Of a stretch of DNA of 64,000 bases, positions 7,713-18,200 are shown one piece after another. The notes beneath the pieces are model-generated. The model saw only the letters and a list, made by a program, of their open reading frames with translations. It was not told the DNA's origin and did no database searches. The position numbers and the translations under genes are program-made. This DNA is from an uncultured Desulfobulbus sp. (GTDB lineage: Bacteria; Desulfobacterota; Desulfobulbia; Desulfobulbales; Desulfobulbaceae), in assembly GCF_963665445.1 (NCBI RefSeq), contig NZ_OY762276.1, positions 2,555,501 through 2,619,500 on the forward strand. Direction: 5' to 3'. Position 1 is the first letter of the stretch. Every line of letters begins with the position of its first letter.

Positions 7713-9074
7713 ATGCACCGCCGATTTCGCAAAGCTAACCGCAGCCAACTTCATTTGCTGCCAATATCCATCGACCAATGGGTTGAGGATAATCATCTTG
7801 CCCGGTTTCTCTGGGAATGCGTAGAGCAGTTTAATCTAGGGCAATTTTATGCGGCTTATGGCCATGAGGGCGCCCCGCCGTACGATCCGCAGATGATGTT
7901 GGCCACCTTGCTGTATTCCTGGTGCCTTGGCATCCGCTCTTCTCGTCGGATCGCCAAGGCCTGCGAGGACCAGGTGCCGTTTCGCTGGCTGACCGGCAAT
8001 ATCAAGCCTGATCACTGTGCCTTCGCGCGTTTTCGCAGCCGTCATGAGGAGGCGATCAACCATTTGTTTGTGCAGGTACTGTCGCTCTGCCATGAGGCGG
8101 GCCTGGTCAAAGTAGGCAATGTATACCTGGATGGGAACAAGATGCTGGCCAATGGTGCCTTGGCAGCCAACCGCACACTTGCGCATCTGGAACAAGAGAT
8201 TGCAAAGATGCACGAGGAGATGAAGGCAACGGACGCCGCCGAGGATGCCCGGCACGGCAAGGATCGTCGGGGCGATGAGCTTCCACCGGAGTTGCGCGGC
8301 AAGGGTGACCGTTTGGCCCGGTTGAAGCAGGCCAAAGAGCGCCTCGAACTGGCAGCGGTCGCAGAGCGTGTGGAACAGGAGCAAAAGCTGGCCAAGCGGT
8401 CGGAAGAAGAGCAGCAGAGCGGCAAGAAGAAACCTGGTCGCAAACCAGCTGATCCCGATGCGGTGGTCAATCATGAACGCAAGGCCAACACCACGGATCC
8501 CGAGAGCCGGATCATGAAAACCCGTCAGGGGCATGTGCAAGGCTTCAACGCCCAGGCGATCGTGACGGCGGATCAATACATCGTCAGTACGGTGATTACC
8601 CAGGAAGAGAACGATATCCACCAGTTAGAACCGATGCTGATTACCCTGGAGGCGACCTTGGAGGCTGCCGAGATTGAGGATCGCCCTCGAACGCTGGCAG
8701 CGGATGCGGGTTACTGGCATGATCAGCTTGATGTGGGGGAGTTGGAACAGGCAGGACCTGAATTATTCATCGCCACGGCAAGTCGGTTGCACGAAGCGCA
8801 GGCTCTCCGGGCCCAAGGATCGCCTCAAGGGCGGATTCCCGACGATATCACCCCCAAGCAGCGGATGTCGCGCAAGTTGCGGACCAAGGCGGGGCAAGCA
8901 ATCTACAAATTGCGAAGCCAAACGGTCGAGCCGGTCTTTGGGCAGATCAAAAGCATCATGGGGTGCCGGGGCTTTCTCCGCCGTGGGTTGGAGGCCGTGC
9001 AGTCGGAATGGTCGCTGATCTGCGGTTGTTTCAACCTTCGCAAGCTGTTTATGGCGGCCTATGGGAACCGATGA
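7713..9074 (+). CDS. IS1182-family transposase
   Basis: 453 aa, full length and uninterrupted. The N-terminal DUF772-type region (ISIDQWVEDNHLARFLWEC, PPYDPQMMLATLLYSWCLG) is diagnostic for IS1182. A charged coiled-coil insert spans roughly residues 155-260, with the DDE catalytic core around it (D in VYLDGNKM, D in LAADAGYW, E in TVEPVFGQIK). A DDE transposase for its own element. Confidence 0.93.
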   Translation: MHRRFRKANRSQLHLLPISIDQWVEDNHLARFLWECVEQFNLGQFYAAYGHEGAPPYDPQMMLATLLYSWCLGIRSSRRIAKACEDQVPFRWLTGNIKPDHCAFARFRSRHEEAINHLFVQVLSLCHEAGLVKVGNVYLDGNKMLANGALAANRTLAHLEQEIAKMHEEMKATDAAEDARHGKDRRGDELPPELRGKGDRLARLKQAKERLELAAVAERVEQEQKLAKRSEEEQQSGKKKPGRKPADPDAVVNHERKANTTDPESRIMKTRQGHVQGFNAQAIVTADQYIVSTVITQEENDIHQLEPMLITLEATLEAAEIEDRPRTLAADAGYWHDQLDVGELEQAGPELFIATASRLHEAQALRAQGSPQGRIPDDITPKQRMSRKLRTKAGQAIYKLRSQTVEPVFGQIKSIMGCRGFLRRGLEAVQSEWSLICGCFNLRKLFMAAYGNR

Positions 9075-9116
9075 ATCGTAAAAAAAGAAAAATGAAAACA
9101 GATTGCACTTAATGAT

Positions 9117-9161
9117 CGCCCCATCCAAGGTCATGGGATCCATAAAACCTTGGATGGGGCG
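9117..9161. terminator. 15-bp perfect hairpin after the IS1182 transposase
   Basis: CGCCCCATCCAAGGT (9117-9131) pairs perfectly with ACCTTGGATGGGGCG (9147-9161), loop 15 nt. There is no T-tract, so it may act as a barrier to transcription or translation entering the element rather than as a simple terminator. Confidence 0.5.
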
Positions 9162-9487
9162 GATCGGGCTGCCAAGGGCATCCGTTGAAATCGTCACTGT
9201 GTGGCGGTTAAAACGCGTCAAACTTTTCTGCGACAGGCTCTATCGTCTCTTGCCTTTCGTCTGAAAGCATAACAATTATAGCTTTCCGATGATCAATCCA
9301 TAGACCTGTGTTCATCTTCATGCCAGCCTCTTTGTGCAAGATTTAGATAGTTGTTTGTGTCGTTCTCGTAAAAAGCCCCGAGGGCGTCGTTTCGTGCTTC
9401 GTAACATGCTGATTTCACGGGGAGTGAATTCTCGATTTCACTTTTCACGAAGCCATCATATTGAAACTTGCATTTATCTCCAGAGTG

Positions 9488-12073
9488 CTATCCCCTTTGC
9501 CAGAGTATATGAGCAACCTCCAGAGGGACGGCAACTCTGTCGAAATTCGGGATCAAGCGCGCTGTATAGTCAGATGAAGGACGGGTCGCAGATACGTCCG
9601 CACTGTATGCATATCCACCTGAGGCTCCCACCAATTGGCGTTCTCGTTGCATCACTTGCCGTATTGAAGTTGAGGACTTTCTCGGTTCTGCATACAGCTC
9701 AATTCGAACCGCATTCGGGTCGAGATCGTTGAGATACACCTGAACTTCATAATGATGGTGCTCGCCCATGGTCTCCACCTTCACGTCTCCAAAACGCAAT
9801 TTTTCCCATTTTTGTTGGATGTTATTATGCCAATCAACCAGTTGCTTACCAACCGTGCTCTTATCGGCACTGCGTAACTGATAGGCGGCAGCAGCTGGCA
9901 GATAATGTTGCTCAGTGTAATCTCGTACTGCACGGTTGGCTGAAAAATATGGAGTGAGCCGCGCCATGCTTTCTCGCATTCTCGCTACCCATGCCAAGGG
10001 GATGCCCCTCTCGTCACGGCAATAAAATTCCGGAATCACTTCTTGTTCAAGAATATCGTAGAGAGACTCGGCCTCCACCGCATCCCAATCCGGATCATCA
10101 CCATGCTCCTGTCCATCTCCCAGCGCCCATCCTAGATCCGGAGTATAGGCTTCAGCCCACCATCCGTCCAATTCTGAAAGATTGATACCGCCATTAACCA
10201 ACACCTTCATGCCGCTTGTGCCGCAGGCTTCCCATGGCCGCCGTGGAGTATTGATCCAAACATCCACTCCTTGCACCAGATGTTCGGTCAGCAGCATATC
10301 GTAGTCCTCGAGAAAAACGATGTGTGGCCGGATATCCGCCTGGCGGATAAAATGGATCCATTGGCTGATCAAGGCCTGCCCTTCCCGGTCCTTGGGATGG
10401 GCTTTACCGGCAATGATGAGCTGAACCGGGTGCTGGGGGTTGGTCAGCAGGCGCAGTAATCTCGCCGGGTCGTGCAGCAGCAGGTTCGGTCTTTTGTACG
10501 TGGCAAAACGACGGGCAAAACCCAGGGTCAATACATTGGGGTCAAGGAGATGTCCTGCTTGCGTGACCACCTCGATTGAGGCCCCAGTTGCAGCAAGTTG
10601 TCGGGCTAAACGCTTCCGGGTGTAGGTCACGAGCGATTTGCTGGCAGCGAGCCGAAATTGCCAAAGATCGGTATCGGTAACACCACGGATGTCCCGTTCC
10701 AGGGTGTCCATTGTTCCCTGCCAGCGACATTTCCCGCAAGCTTGGGTCCAAAGGTCGTCGGCTGGCGCGGAATCCCAGGTCGGTATATGCACCCCGTTGG
10801 TCACGTGGCCGATGGGGATCTCCGTCGTCGGCCAACGGGGAAAAAGTGGCTCAAAGAGGCGGCGGCTGACTTCCCCATGCAAGCGACTGACGCCATTGAC
10901 CGCACCACTGCCCCGAATTGCCAGATAGGCCATGTTGAAACTTTCCGATAAGTCATGCGGATTCCGGCGGCCCAAAGCCAGTAAATCCTGCAAGGGTATG
11001 CCCAAATCATGCTCGGCATAGACCTTGAGGTACTGCTCGATCAGGGCCGGGTCGAAACAATCGAAGCCGGCAGCGACTGCCGTGTGCGTGGTAAACAGGT
11101 TGCCTGCCCGGGTGACGGCAAGCGCGACTTCGAAGGGCTGTCCTGTTTCTTGCATAAAACAACGTGCGCGCTCCAACACGGCAAAGGCTGCATGCCCCTC
11201 ATTGAGGTGGCAGACTTCCGGTTGCATGCCGAGAGTAGCTAGCAATCGCCAGCCGCCGATGCCGAGCAGCATTTCTTGCTTAAGGCGCAACTCGGGTCCG
11301 CCACCATACAATTCACTGGTTATTCCTCGATGTACTGGAAAGTTCGCCGCATCATTGCTGTCGAGCAGATACAGTTTGACCCGACCGACCTGGACCTGCC
11401 ATGTGCGCAGCCAGACGGTATATCCGGGCAAGGTGATCTCCAACCGTAACCACTCTCCGTTCGCTTGGCGCAAAGGTGCTATCGGTAATTGGCCAGGGTC
11501 GTTGTAGGGAAAAAGGGCCTGTTGATTTCCATCCTTGTCAATCACCTGACGAAAATACCCTTGTTGATACAAAAGTCCGACGCCAACCACCGGGATACCG
11601 AGATCGCTGGCGGCTTTCAGCTGATCACCCGCAACATTGCCTAGACCACCCGAGTAAATGGGCAAGGCTTCGTTGAGCATAAATTCCATGCTGAAATAGG
11701 CGACCTTTGTTAATGAAGATTGAGAATGCTGTTGTTGAAACCACGTTTGGGCTTCTATTTCTTGCCGTCTGGTTTGAACCAGCACCTCGACGTCTTTGCA
11801 AAAAACGGGATTGGCCAAGACGCGTTCGATCCGGTCGTGGGAAACCGTCTGCAGGACAACCCAGGGGTTATGGGTGATTTCCCAAAGCTCAGGATCAAGC
11901 TGACGCCATACCTCGTCGGTGGCACGATCCCACGACCACCGCATATCCAAGGCCAACTCGGCCAGGGCGTCAAACCCCTCAATTCCCGTAGAATGAAGAT
12001 TGGTCATAGGGGGTCCGCCATTTGTCGGCCTGCTCACATTCTTCCAACCTGCACAGGTCCTATCCTCTTTCAT
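9488..12073 (-). CDS. glgP: alpha-glucan (glycogen) phosphorylase
   Basis: 861 aa, GT35 family, of the DUF3417-containing bacterial type. It releases glucose-1-phosphate from glycogen or maltodextrin with pyridoxal phosphate. Visible are YFSMEFMLNEALPIYSGGLG near residue 128, the NEGHAAF motif and the PLP site GTSGMKVLVNGGINLSELDG with the Schiff-base Lys. The start at 12073 overlaps the upstream lipoprotein gene by 14 nt; an in-frame ATG at 12007 is the alternative. It ends a run of same-strand genes with the cyclic-glucan synthase, so it may feed glucose-1-phosphate carbon into osmoprotective glucan metabolism; this link is inferred. Confidence 0.92.
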   Translation of the reverse strand: MKEDRTCAGWKNVSRPTNGGPPMTNLHSTGIEGFDALAELALDMRWSWDRATDEVWRQLDPELWEITHNPWVVLQTVSHDRIERVLANPVFCKDVEVLVQTRRQEIEAQTWFQQQHSQSSLTKVAYFSMEFMLNEALPIYSGGLGNVAGDQLKAASDLGIPVVGVGLLYQQGYFRQVIDKDGNQQALFPYNDPGQLPIAPLRQANGEWLRLEITLPGYTVWLRTWQVQVGRVKLYLLDSNDAANFPVHRGITSELYGGGPELRLKQEMLLGIGGWRLLATLGMQPEVCHLNEGHAAFAVLERARCFMQETGQPFEVALAVTRAGNLFTTHTAVAAGFDCFDPALIEQYLKVYAEHDLGIPLQDLLALGRRNPHDLSESFNMAYLAIRGSGAVNGVSRLHGEVSRRLFEPLFPRWPTTEIPIGHVTNGVHIPTWDSAPADDLWTQACGKCRWQGTMDTLERDIRGVTDTDLWQFRLAASKSLVTYTRKRLARQLAATGASIEVVTQAGHLLDPNVLTLGFARRFATYKRPNLLLHDPARLLRLLTNPQHPVQLIIAGKAHPKDREGQALISQWIHFIRQADIRPHIVFLEDYDMLLTEHLVQGVDVWINTPRRPWEACGTSGMKVLVNGGINLSELDGWWAEAYTPDLGWALGDGQEHGDDPDWDAVEAESLYDILEQEVIPEFYCRDERGIPLAWVARMRESMARLTPYFSANRAVRDYTEQHYLPAAAAYQLRSADKSTVGKQLVDWHNNIQQKWEKLRFGDVKVETMGEHHHYEVQVYLNDLDPNAVRIELYAEPRKSSTSIRQVMQRERQLVGASGGYAYSADVSATRPSSDYTARLIPNFDRVAVPLEVAHILWQRG

Positions 12074-12224
12074 CCGTCACCTTCTCCCCACCCCGGTCAT
12101 TTCGATCGTCATGATCATGGCTGTTGCCACCCTGATCATGACCGAAAGTCTGCTCCCGATAACATCCGTTCAGGAAGACAAGTATGGCCATCAGAATGAG
12201 TATCAACAGCGCTATTTTTTTCAT
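12060..12224 (-). CDS. small lipoprotein
   Basis: 54 aa. A lysine start (MKKIALLILILMAILVFLNGC) is a signal peptide ending in a lipobox LNGC. The mature part is hydrophilic and His/Asp-rich (HDQGGNSHDHDDRNDRGG), possibly metal-binding. It lies 46 bp after the glucan synthase and overlaps the glgP start by 14 nt, so it is probably part of the same operon. I recognise no family. Confidence 0.65.
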   Translation of the reverse strand: MKKIALLILILMAILVFLNGCYREQTFGHDQGGNSHDHDDRNDRGGEKVTDERG

Positions 12225-12270
12225 TTTTCCTTCAACAGCTTCCTTGATCAAAACAACATCCTTGCCATGT

Positions 12271-15200
12271 TTATTCATCTATTTTAGGGGCATTATTTAC
12301 AGGTGGCGCAGGTATTCTCACCTCGACCGCATGTTCCTGGTGGTCATCGATGAGGCGGATGGCTCTATCGATTTGTTCAAGGCCATCCACCGTCACTTCC
12401 ATTTTGCCGGTGACGGTTTCTGCATGAATAATCGTGATATGGTAGAGCGTCCCACGATAGCGATAGTGCATGTTGAATTCCTGCCAATCCACAGGGATAC
12501 AGGGGGTAAAACGCAGAACGTCTACCTCAAGTTTGAGCCCGAGGAGAGATTCCACAAGCAGGCGGTACATCCAGGCGGCCGATCCCGTATACCAAGTCCA
12601 GCCTCCACGTCCGACATGGGGGGACACGGCATAGACGTCGGCGGCAACAACATACGGTTCCACCTTGTACATATCGCTCTCTTCCGGCGAGCGTGCATGG
12701 TGCACAGGGTTGATCAGGTCAAAGAGTTCCCATGCCCTTTGGCTATCCTCCAGCCGGGCAAAGGCCATGGTTGCCCATATGGCCGCATGGGTATACTGGC
12801 CACCATTTTCCCGTACCCCGGGGACATACCCTTTGATGTAGCCGGGCTGGAGCTCCGAGGTGTCGAAAGGCGGATCAAGGAGTTGTATCAACCGGTCCTG
12901 ACGGCGAACAAGACGCTCATTCAACGATTCCATGGCCAATCGTGAACGCTCGGGATCGCCTGCTCCGGACAGAATCGACCAACTTTGGGCAATTGAATCG
13001 ATCTGACATTCCGGATTGGTTGATGATCCCAGAGGCGCGCCGTCGTCAAAATAGGCGCGGCGGTACCACTGGCCATCCCAGCCATGTTGCTCGATATTGC
13101 GGCGCAGGACCATGGCCTCTTCTTGGCAACGCTCGAAAAACGCCATATCACCACGGGTCTGGGCAATTGGGGAGAAGCGCTCCAATGCTTCATAGAGGAA
13201 AAAACCCAACCATACGCTTTCCCCCTTACCTTGCGCTCCCACAAGATCCATACCGTCATTCCAGTCGCCGGAACCGATAAGCGGCAGGCCATGTTCACCA
13301 AAGGTGAGGCCGTGGACAATGGCGCGGACACAGTGTTCGTAGAGGCTTGCCGTTTCTTCCGATGTGCGGGGAAGATCGTAATACGAGTCCTCCTCCGCCT
13401 TAACCGGCCGACCCAGGACAAAGTGGATCGCTTCGTCAAGCACCCCGGTGTCCCCAGTGGTATGGACATAGAAGGAGACGGCCAGGGGCAACCAGAGGTA
13501 ATCGTCAGAGCAATGGGTGCGCACACCACGATCCAGCGGCGGATGCCACCAGTGTTGTACATCGCCTTCCGGGAATTGATGAGCCGCGCACAAGAGCAGA
13601 TGTTCGCGTACAAGATCTGGCCTCGCATGGATCAGTGCCATCACATCCTGCAATTGATCCCGGAAACCAATAGCGCCGCCTGATTGATAGGTTGCGCTCC
13701 TCGCCCACAGCCGACAGGCCATGATCTGGTAAGGCAACCAACCGTTGACCAGTACATTGACGGATTGATCCGGCGTATCCACCTGCACGGCATTTAAGGT
13801 GTGTTTCCAGTGCTGCCAGACGAGATCAAGAGCGGTACGTGCCGCGATTGGGCCGCGAAAACGATTCACCAGATTATTGGCCTCCTCGAGACTTTGACCT
13901 AGACCGAGCTTAAAAATAATTTCATGCTCTTGCCCGGCGGCCAGCTCAAAAGCTACCTGAATCGCGCCACACGGATCGAGGGATGCCCCGACCCTACCCG
14001 AAAGCCCAATGTGGGTCATGGCGGCAGGCATCCGCAGGGAGCCGTTGCGACCAAGGAATTCCGTCCGATCACCTGTTATGGTGCGGATGGCGTCATCGAC
14101 CGCAAAAAATGCAGTCCGGTTAGAAAACTCTGTATTGTAGGGATTGCGTGCCTGGAGTGCGCCGCTGGCAGGATCGATTTCCGTCACCACATGCATGGCC
14201 GATTTGGGTCGCAAATCTCCCAACACCCATTCGACATAGCCGGTGGCCGAAAGCCGGCGGTGACGTCCCGACTCATTGCGTACCTTAAGCACCATAAATT
14301 TAACAGCCGCGTCCAGGGCTACATAGACGGTCAGTTCGGAGCTGATACCGCGTTCGGTGTGTTCAAAAATGCTATAGCCAAACCCGTGTCTGGTGGCGTA
14401 AGGGGTTGCTCCGCGACAGGGCAGAGGAGTGGGCGACCAGAAATGGCCGCGTTCTTCATCGCGGAGGTACAGCGCCTCTCCTGTCGAATCGCAGACCGAG
14501 TCGTTTGCCCAGGGGGTCAGACGGAATTCGTGTGCGTTTTCACCCCAGGTATAAGCCATGCCACTTTCGGAAACAACGGTGCCGAACTGTCGATTGGCCA
14601 ACACATTGACCCACGGAGCCGGCGTCAGCTGGCCGGTCGCGGTGGTAATGACGTATTCACGTCCATCCGGAGTAAACCCACCGAGTCCGTTGAAAAAGGC
14701 GAGGTCGAGGCGGGGGGTGGGCACGACCGGCATGGGTTCGGAGCGATGGGTACGGGTCGGGATCAAGACAGGTGCGGTTGTTTCCATCACATTGCGGCCT
14801 TTAATCTGTTCCGCCAACGAACCTCGCTTGTCGGAAATAATGGCGCGGGCGACGGTTTGAATCAGGACACGGTCTTCTTCCGCTATCTGATCTCCAGGCC
14901 GTATAAAGATACCGCCGGGGCGATCAATGATGTTGGATTCGACACTTGCGGCAATCAACCCCATGATTTGGTCATGGAGGAGCTGCCGATAGCCGGCGCG
15001 ATCTTCATTCCAAATAATCAAGTCGACAGCAAGCCCCTTGAGGCGCCAATAGGCGTGGGCCTGCACCAATTGCCGTACCAACTCGATGTTGGCGGGATCC
15101 TCGATCTGTAACAGCACAATCGGCAAATCGCCGGATATGGCATAACCCCAGAGGCCGGATTGCCCCCGTCGATTTTTTATAAGTATGCTCGGTTCGGCCC

Positions 15201-18200
15201 GTAAGGTTGGGTTGGTGTAGATGATGGAACTGGCCAGACGACGATAAAGCTGGGCATCGACCTCCGAGGCGTTGAACTGGCGGAGCAGTACCTGGCCATG
15301 GGTCCAAGCCAGATCGAAAACACGATCCGCCAGCCGCCGATCCTGGTGTTTTTCCACCAGGCGCAAAGCGTCGTCCCGGGTTTCACCGATGCCGGAAACC
15401 AAATTGATCGTTACTGATTCCTCGGGCTGAATCATGATTCGATACCGAATGGCGACGATCGGATCAAGTACCGACCCTTCGCTGCCGGAAAGCGCCCCGG
15501 TGAAAAAATCAGCGTTACCGCTTATCGCTTGGGGGGAAGCCACGGTATTGCCCCGACCGATGAATCGCAGCCGATCGGTCTCATAAGAAATATCCCCGAC
15601 TTCGGCGCCATGAACGGCCATCAGATGAAACAACCATGGCGTCAGTTCATTGACGGATCGAGGCCGACGCGTACACAAAATTGCCCGCTGTTGGCGGATT
15701 ATTTCGGTTTGGACAAAGAGGTTACTGAAAGCTGGATGAAGCGCGTCGCTAGCAGGCGGCGCCAGAACGACTTCGGCATAACTGGTGACGTCAATTGTTT
15801 TGTTTTTATGCGAACGATTGGTCAGGGTGATCCGGCGAACCTCGACATCATCCTCGGATGAAACCACCACTTCGGTGTAGGCATCCATTTCATCGTGACG
15901 GCAACGGAATTCAGCTCGTTCTTCGGAGAAGACCGTCTCAAAATCGTTCGCTTGACGCAACACCGGTTGATAGGTTGTCGACCAGAACGTGCCGCTGTCA
16001 ACGTCGCGGATGTAGCAGAAAGAACCCCAATTGTCGCAGGTGCTGTCTTCTCGCCAACGGGTGACTGCCAAGTCCCGCCAGCGGCTATAACCGCCGCCTG
16101 CGTTGGTCACCATCACATGGTATCTGCCGTTTGAGAGCAATTGCACCTCCGGATTCGGTGTATCCGGGCTGTTGAAGACACGCATCGGCGTATCCACTGC
16201 AGGGGAGTTTTCCAGGGAGGTGGCAAGCTCGGTCGAATGTTTAAAGAGGGTTGTAGCCTTGGGGATCCGCTCCTGGAGCAGCAGCAGGGTGGCCTGGAAC
16301 AAAGGTTCCATCTCAAATCGTTTTTGCATGGGCCGGTCCAGCAGCAAGTACGCCAGCGAGAGCAAACTCATCCCCTGATGGTGGGCCATAAAAGACCGTA
16401 TCACTACGTTTTCGGCCCCACGGGGGAGACGGGAAGGCGTATAGTCGATCGCTTCGTAGAAGCCGAATCGTCCCACAAAGCCCGCCTCGGCCATCCGTTC
16501 GAGGTTCCGGCAGGCTTTGTGGGGATCGACCATCAGCGCCAGGGCTGTAGCATAGGGCGCAACAACCAGATCCTCGGCCAGACCGCGTTTGAGTCCCAGG
16601 CCGGGTATACCAAAGGCGCGATATTGATAGTTGAGCTGGGCATCAATGGCATTGTAACCGCATTCCGAAACCCCCCACGGTGTCCCGAATTTTCGTCCGT
16701 AATCGATCTGGCTGGCAACAGCGCCCCTGCAGGTTTGATCAAGCAGCGTGTTTTCGTAGGTGGGCATCACCAAAAGCGGCATCAGGTATTCGAACATCGA
16801 TCCGCTCCAAGAGAGGAGCACCGATCCGCATCCGGAGGTGGTCAATAGGCGCCCTAAAGCAAACCATGTTTCCTGTGGTAGAGCCCCCTGGGCAATGGCA
16901 ACGAAACTGGCAAACCGCGCCTCGGAAGCGAGGAGATCATAGTAGCTTGTATCCTGGCGATGGTCGCCGGCGTTGTAGCCAATGACCAGGAGTCGACGCG
17001 AGGTGTCGAAGAGAAAATCGTATTCCATTTGCGCCATCTTGTTTACCTGCATGGCCAGGCGTTCAAGCTCGGCAATGCGTTCATTGGCGCGGCGACTGGC
17101 CTCTTTGATGGCGACGAGGAATGGCTCGATCCAGACCGATTCATCAGGGGTTTCCCGCAGCGCAAGGCGGTTTTCAAAAGATGGCAGGATGTGGTCGGCC
17201 AAAGCCGCCAGTTGGCGCAAGGTGGGGATGCGGGTAAGGTCGGGTAAGGTCGCAAGACCGTTATGAAGAACAGACGAATGCTCCAACCACGGTGCCAGCA
17301 ATGACAGCTCGTCGAGTCCCTCCCGGCACTGGCGGACAAAGGCATGTATCCACCCGGCCAGGGAACTTTCGGTATCGACGCCCTGATTTTCCCCACCATT
17401 CAACATTTCCTCTGCTTCAGTTTCCCAGTTCACAAGACGCAGGCGCAGGACTGTAAGGTCGGTGGATTGGGAACGAATGGCGGCCGCTAGTTGTTGCTGC
17501 AGCACTGCGAGCCGAGCCTCGGTTGGAGGATAGGTTGATGCCGTTTCCAGGGCAATGTTCAGGGTATCCTCGAGGCCCTCAACAAAGCGTTTTCCCAGAA
17601 TGACTTCATCGGCAAGACCAATCAATCCCTGTCGCAGAACCAGCAGATGACCTGCAAGATTGCCGCTGTCAACCGAGGAAATATACAGGGGCAGCAATGG
17701 GGTAAGCGATTGGGTGTCGTACCAGTTGTAAAAATGCCCTCGATACCTTTCCAGGCTTTCCATGGTATGGAGGGCCTTGGTGGTACGTTCGATCAATGTT
17801 CCCGGGGTAATATAGCCAAAATCGCAGGCCGAAAGATTGGCGAGCAGCGATAATCCCATGTTGGTGGGGGAAGTGCGATGCGCCACCACAGCAATGGGAT
17901 GTTCCTGATAGTTATCAGGCGGTAGCCAATGATCTTCCGGGCCGACAAAAGTTTCAAAGAACACCCAAGTCTTGCGGGCCATCGACCTGAGAAAGGCGGT
18001 CTGTTCGGGGAAGAGCCGTGCTTGACGGGGAGCAGGCGGCCGACCGGTCCACCAGACCACCACAGGGGAAGAGAGCCAGAGGATCAGGATGGGCGTCGCC
18101 GACCACAATGAGGACGGCCTCAGGAAGGCCAACACCATTACCGCCGCCGCTACCAAAACCGGCCCGATCCACATGGTTCGGCACGAGTCGGCGAGGGTGG

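Larger units (their letters stand above)
7611..9240 (+). mobile_element. IS1182-family element
   Basis: Perfect 15-bp inverted repeats bound it: GAGCCTGTCGCAGAA at 7611-7625 and its complement at 9226-9240. It is 1630 bp with one transposase gene and a strong internal hairpin after it. The flanks (tatt and tatc) do not give a clean target duplication. Confidence 0.88.

Noticed and set aside
9334-9732. A plus-strand gene after IS1182
   Set aside because: Overlaps the 3' end of glgP antisense and has no recognisable protein features.
13924-15111. A 395-codon open frame antisense to the cyclic-glucan synthase, with several others on the same strand
   Set aside because: Composition is a by-product of the GC-rich sense gene; no ribosome sites or known motifs; the sense protein is continuous and well conserved.
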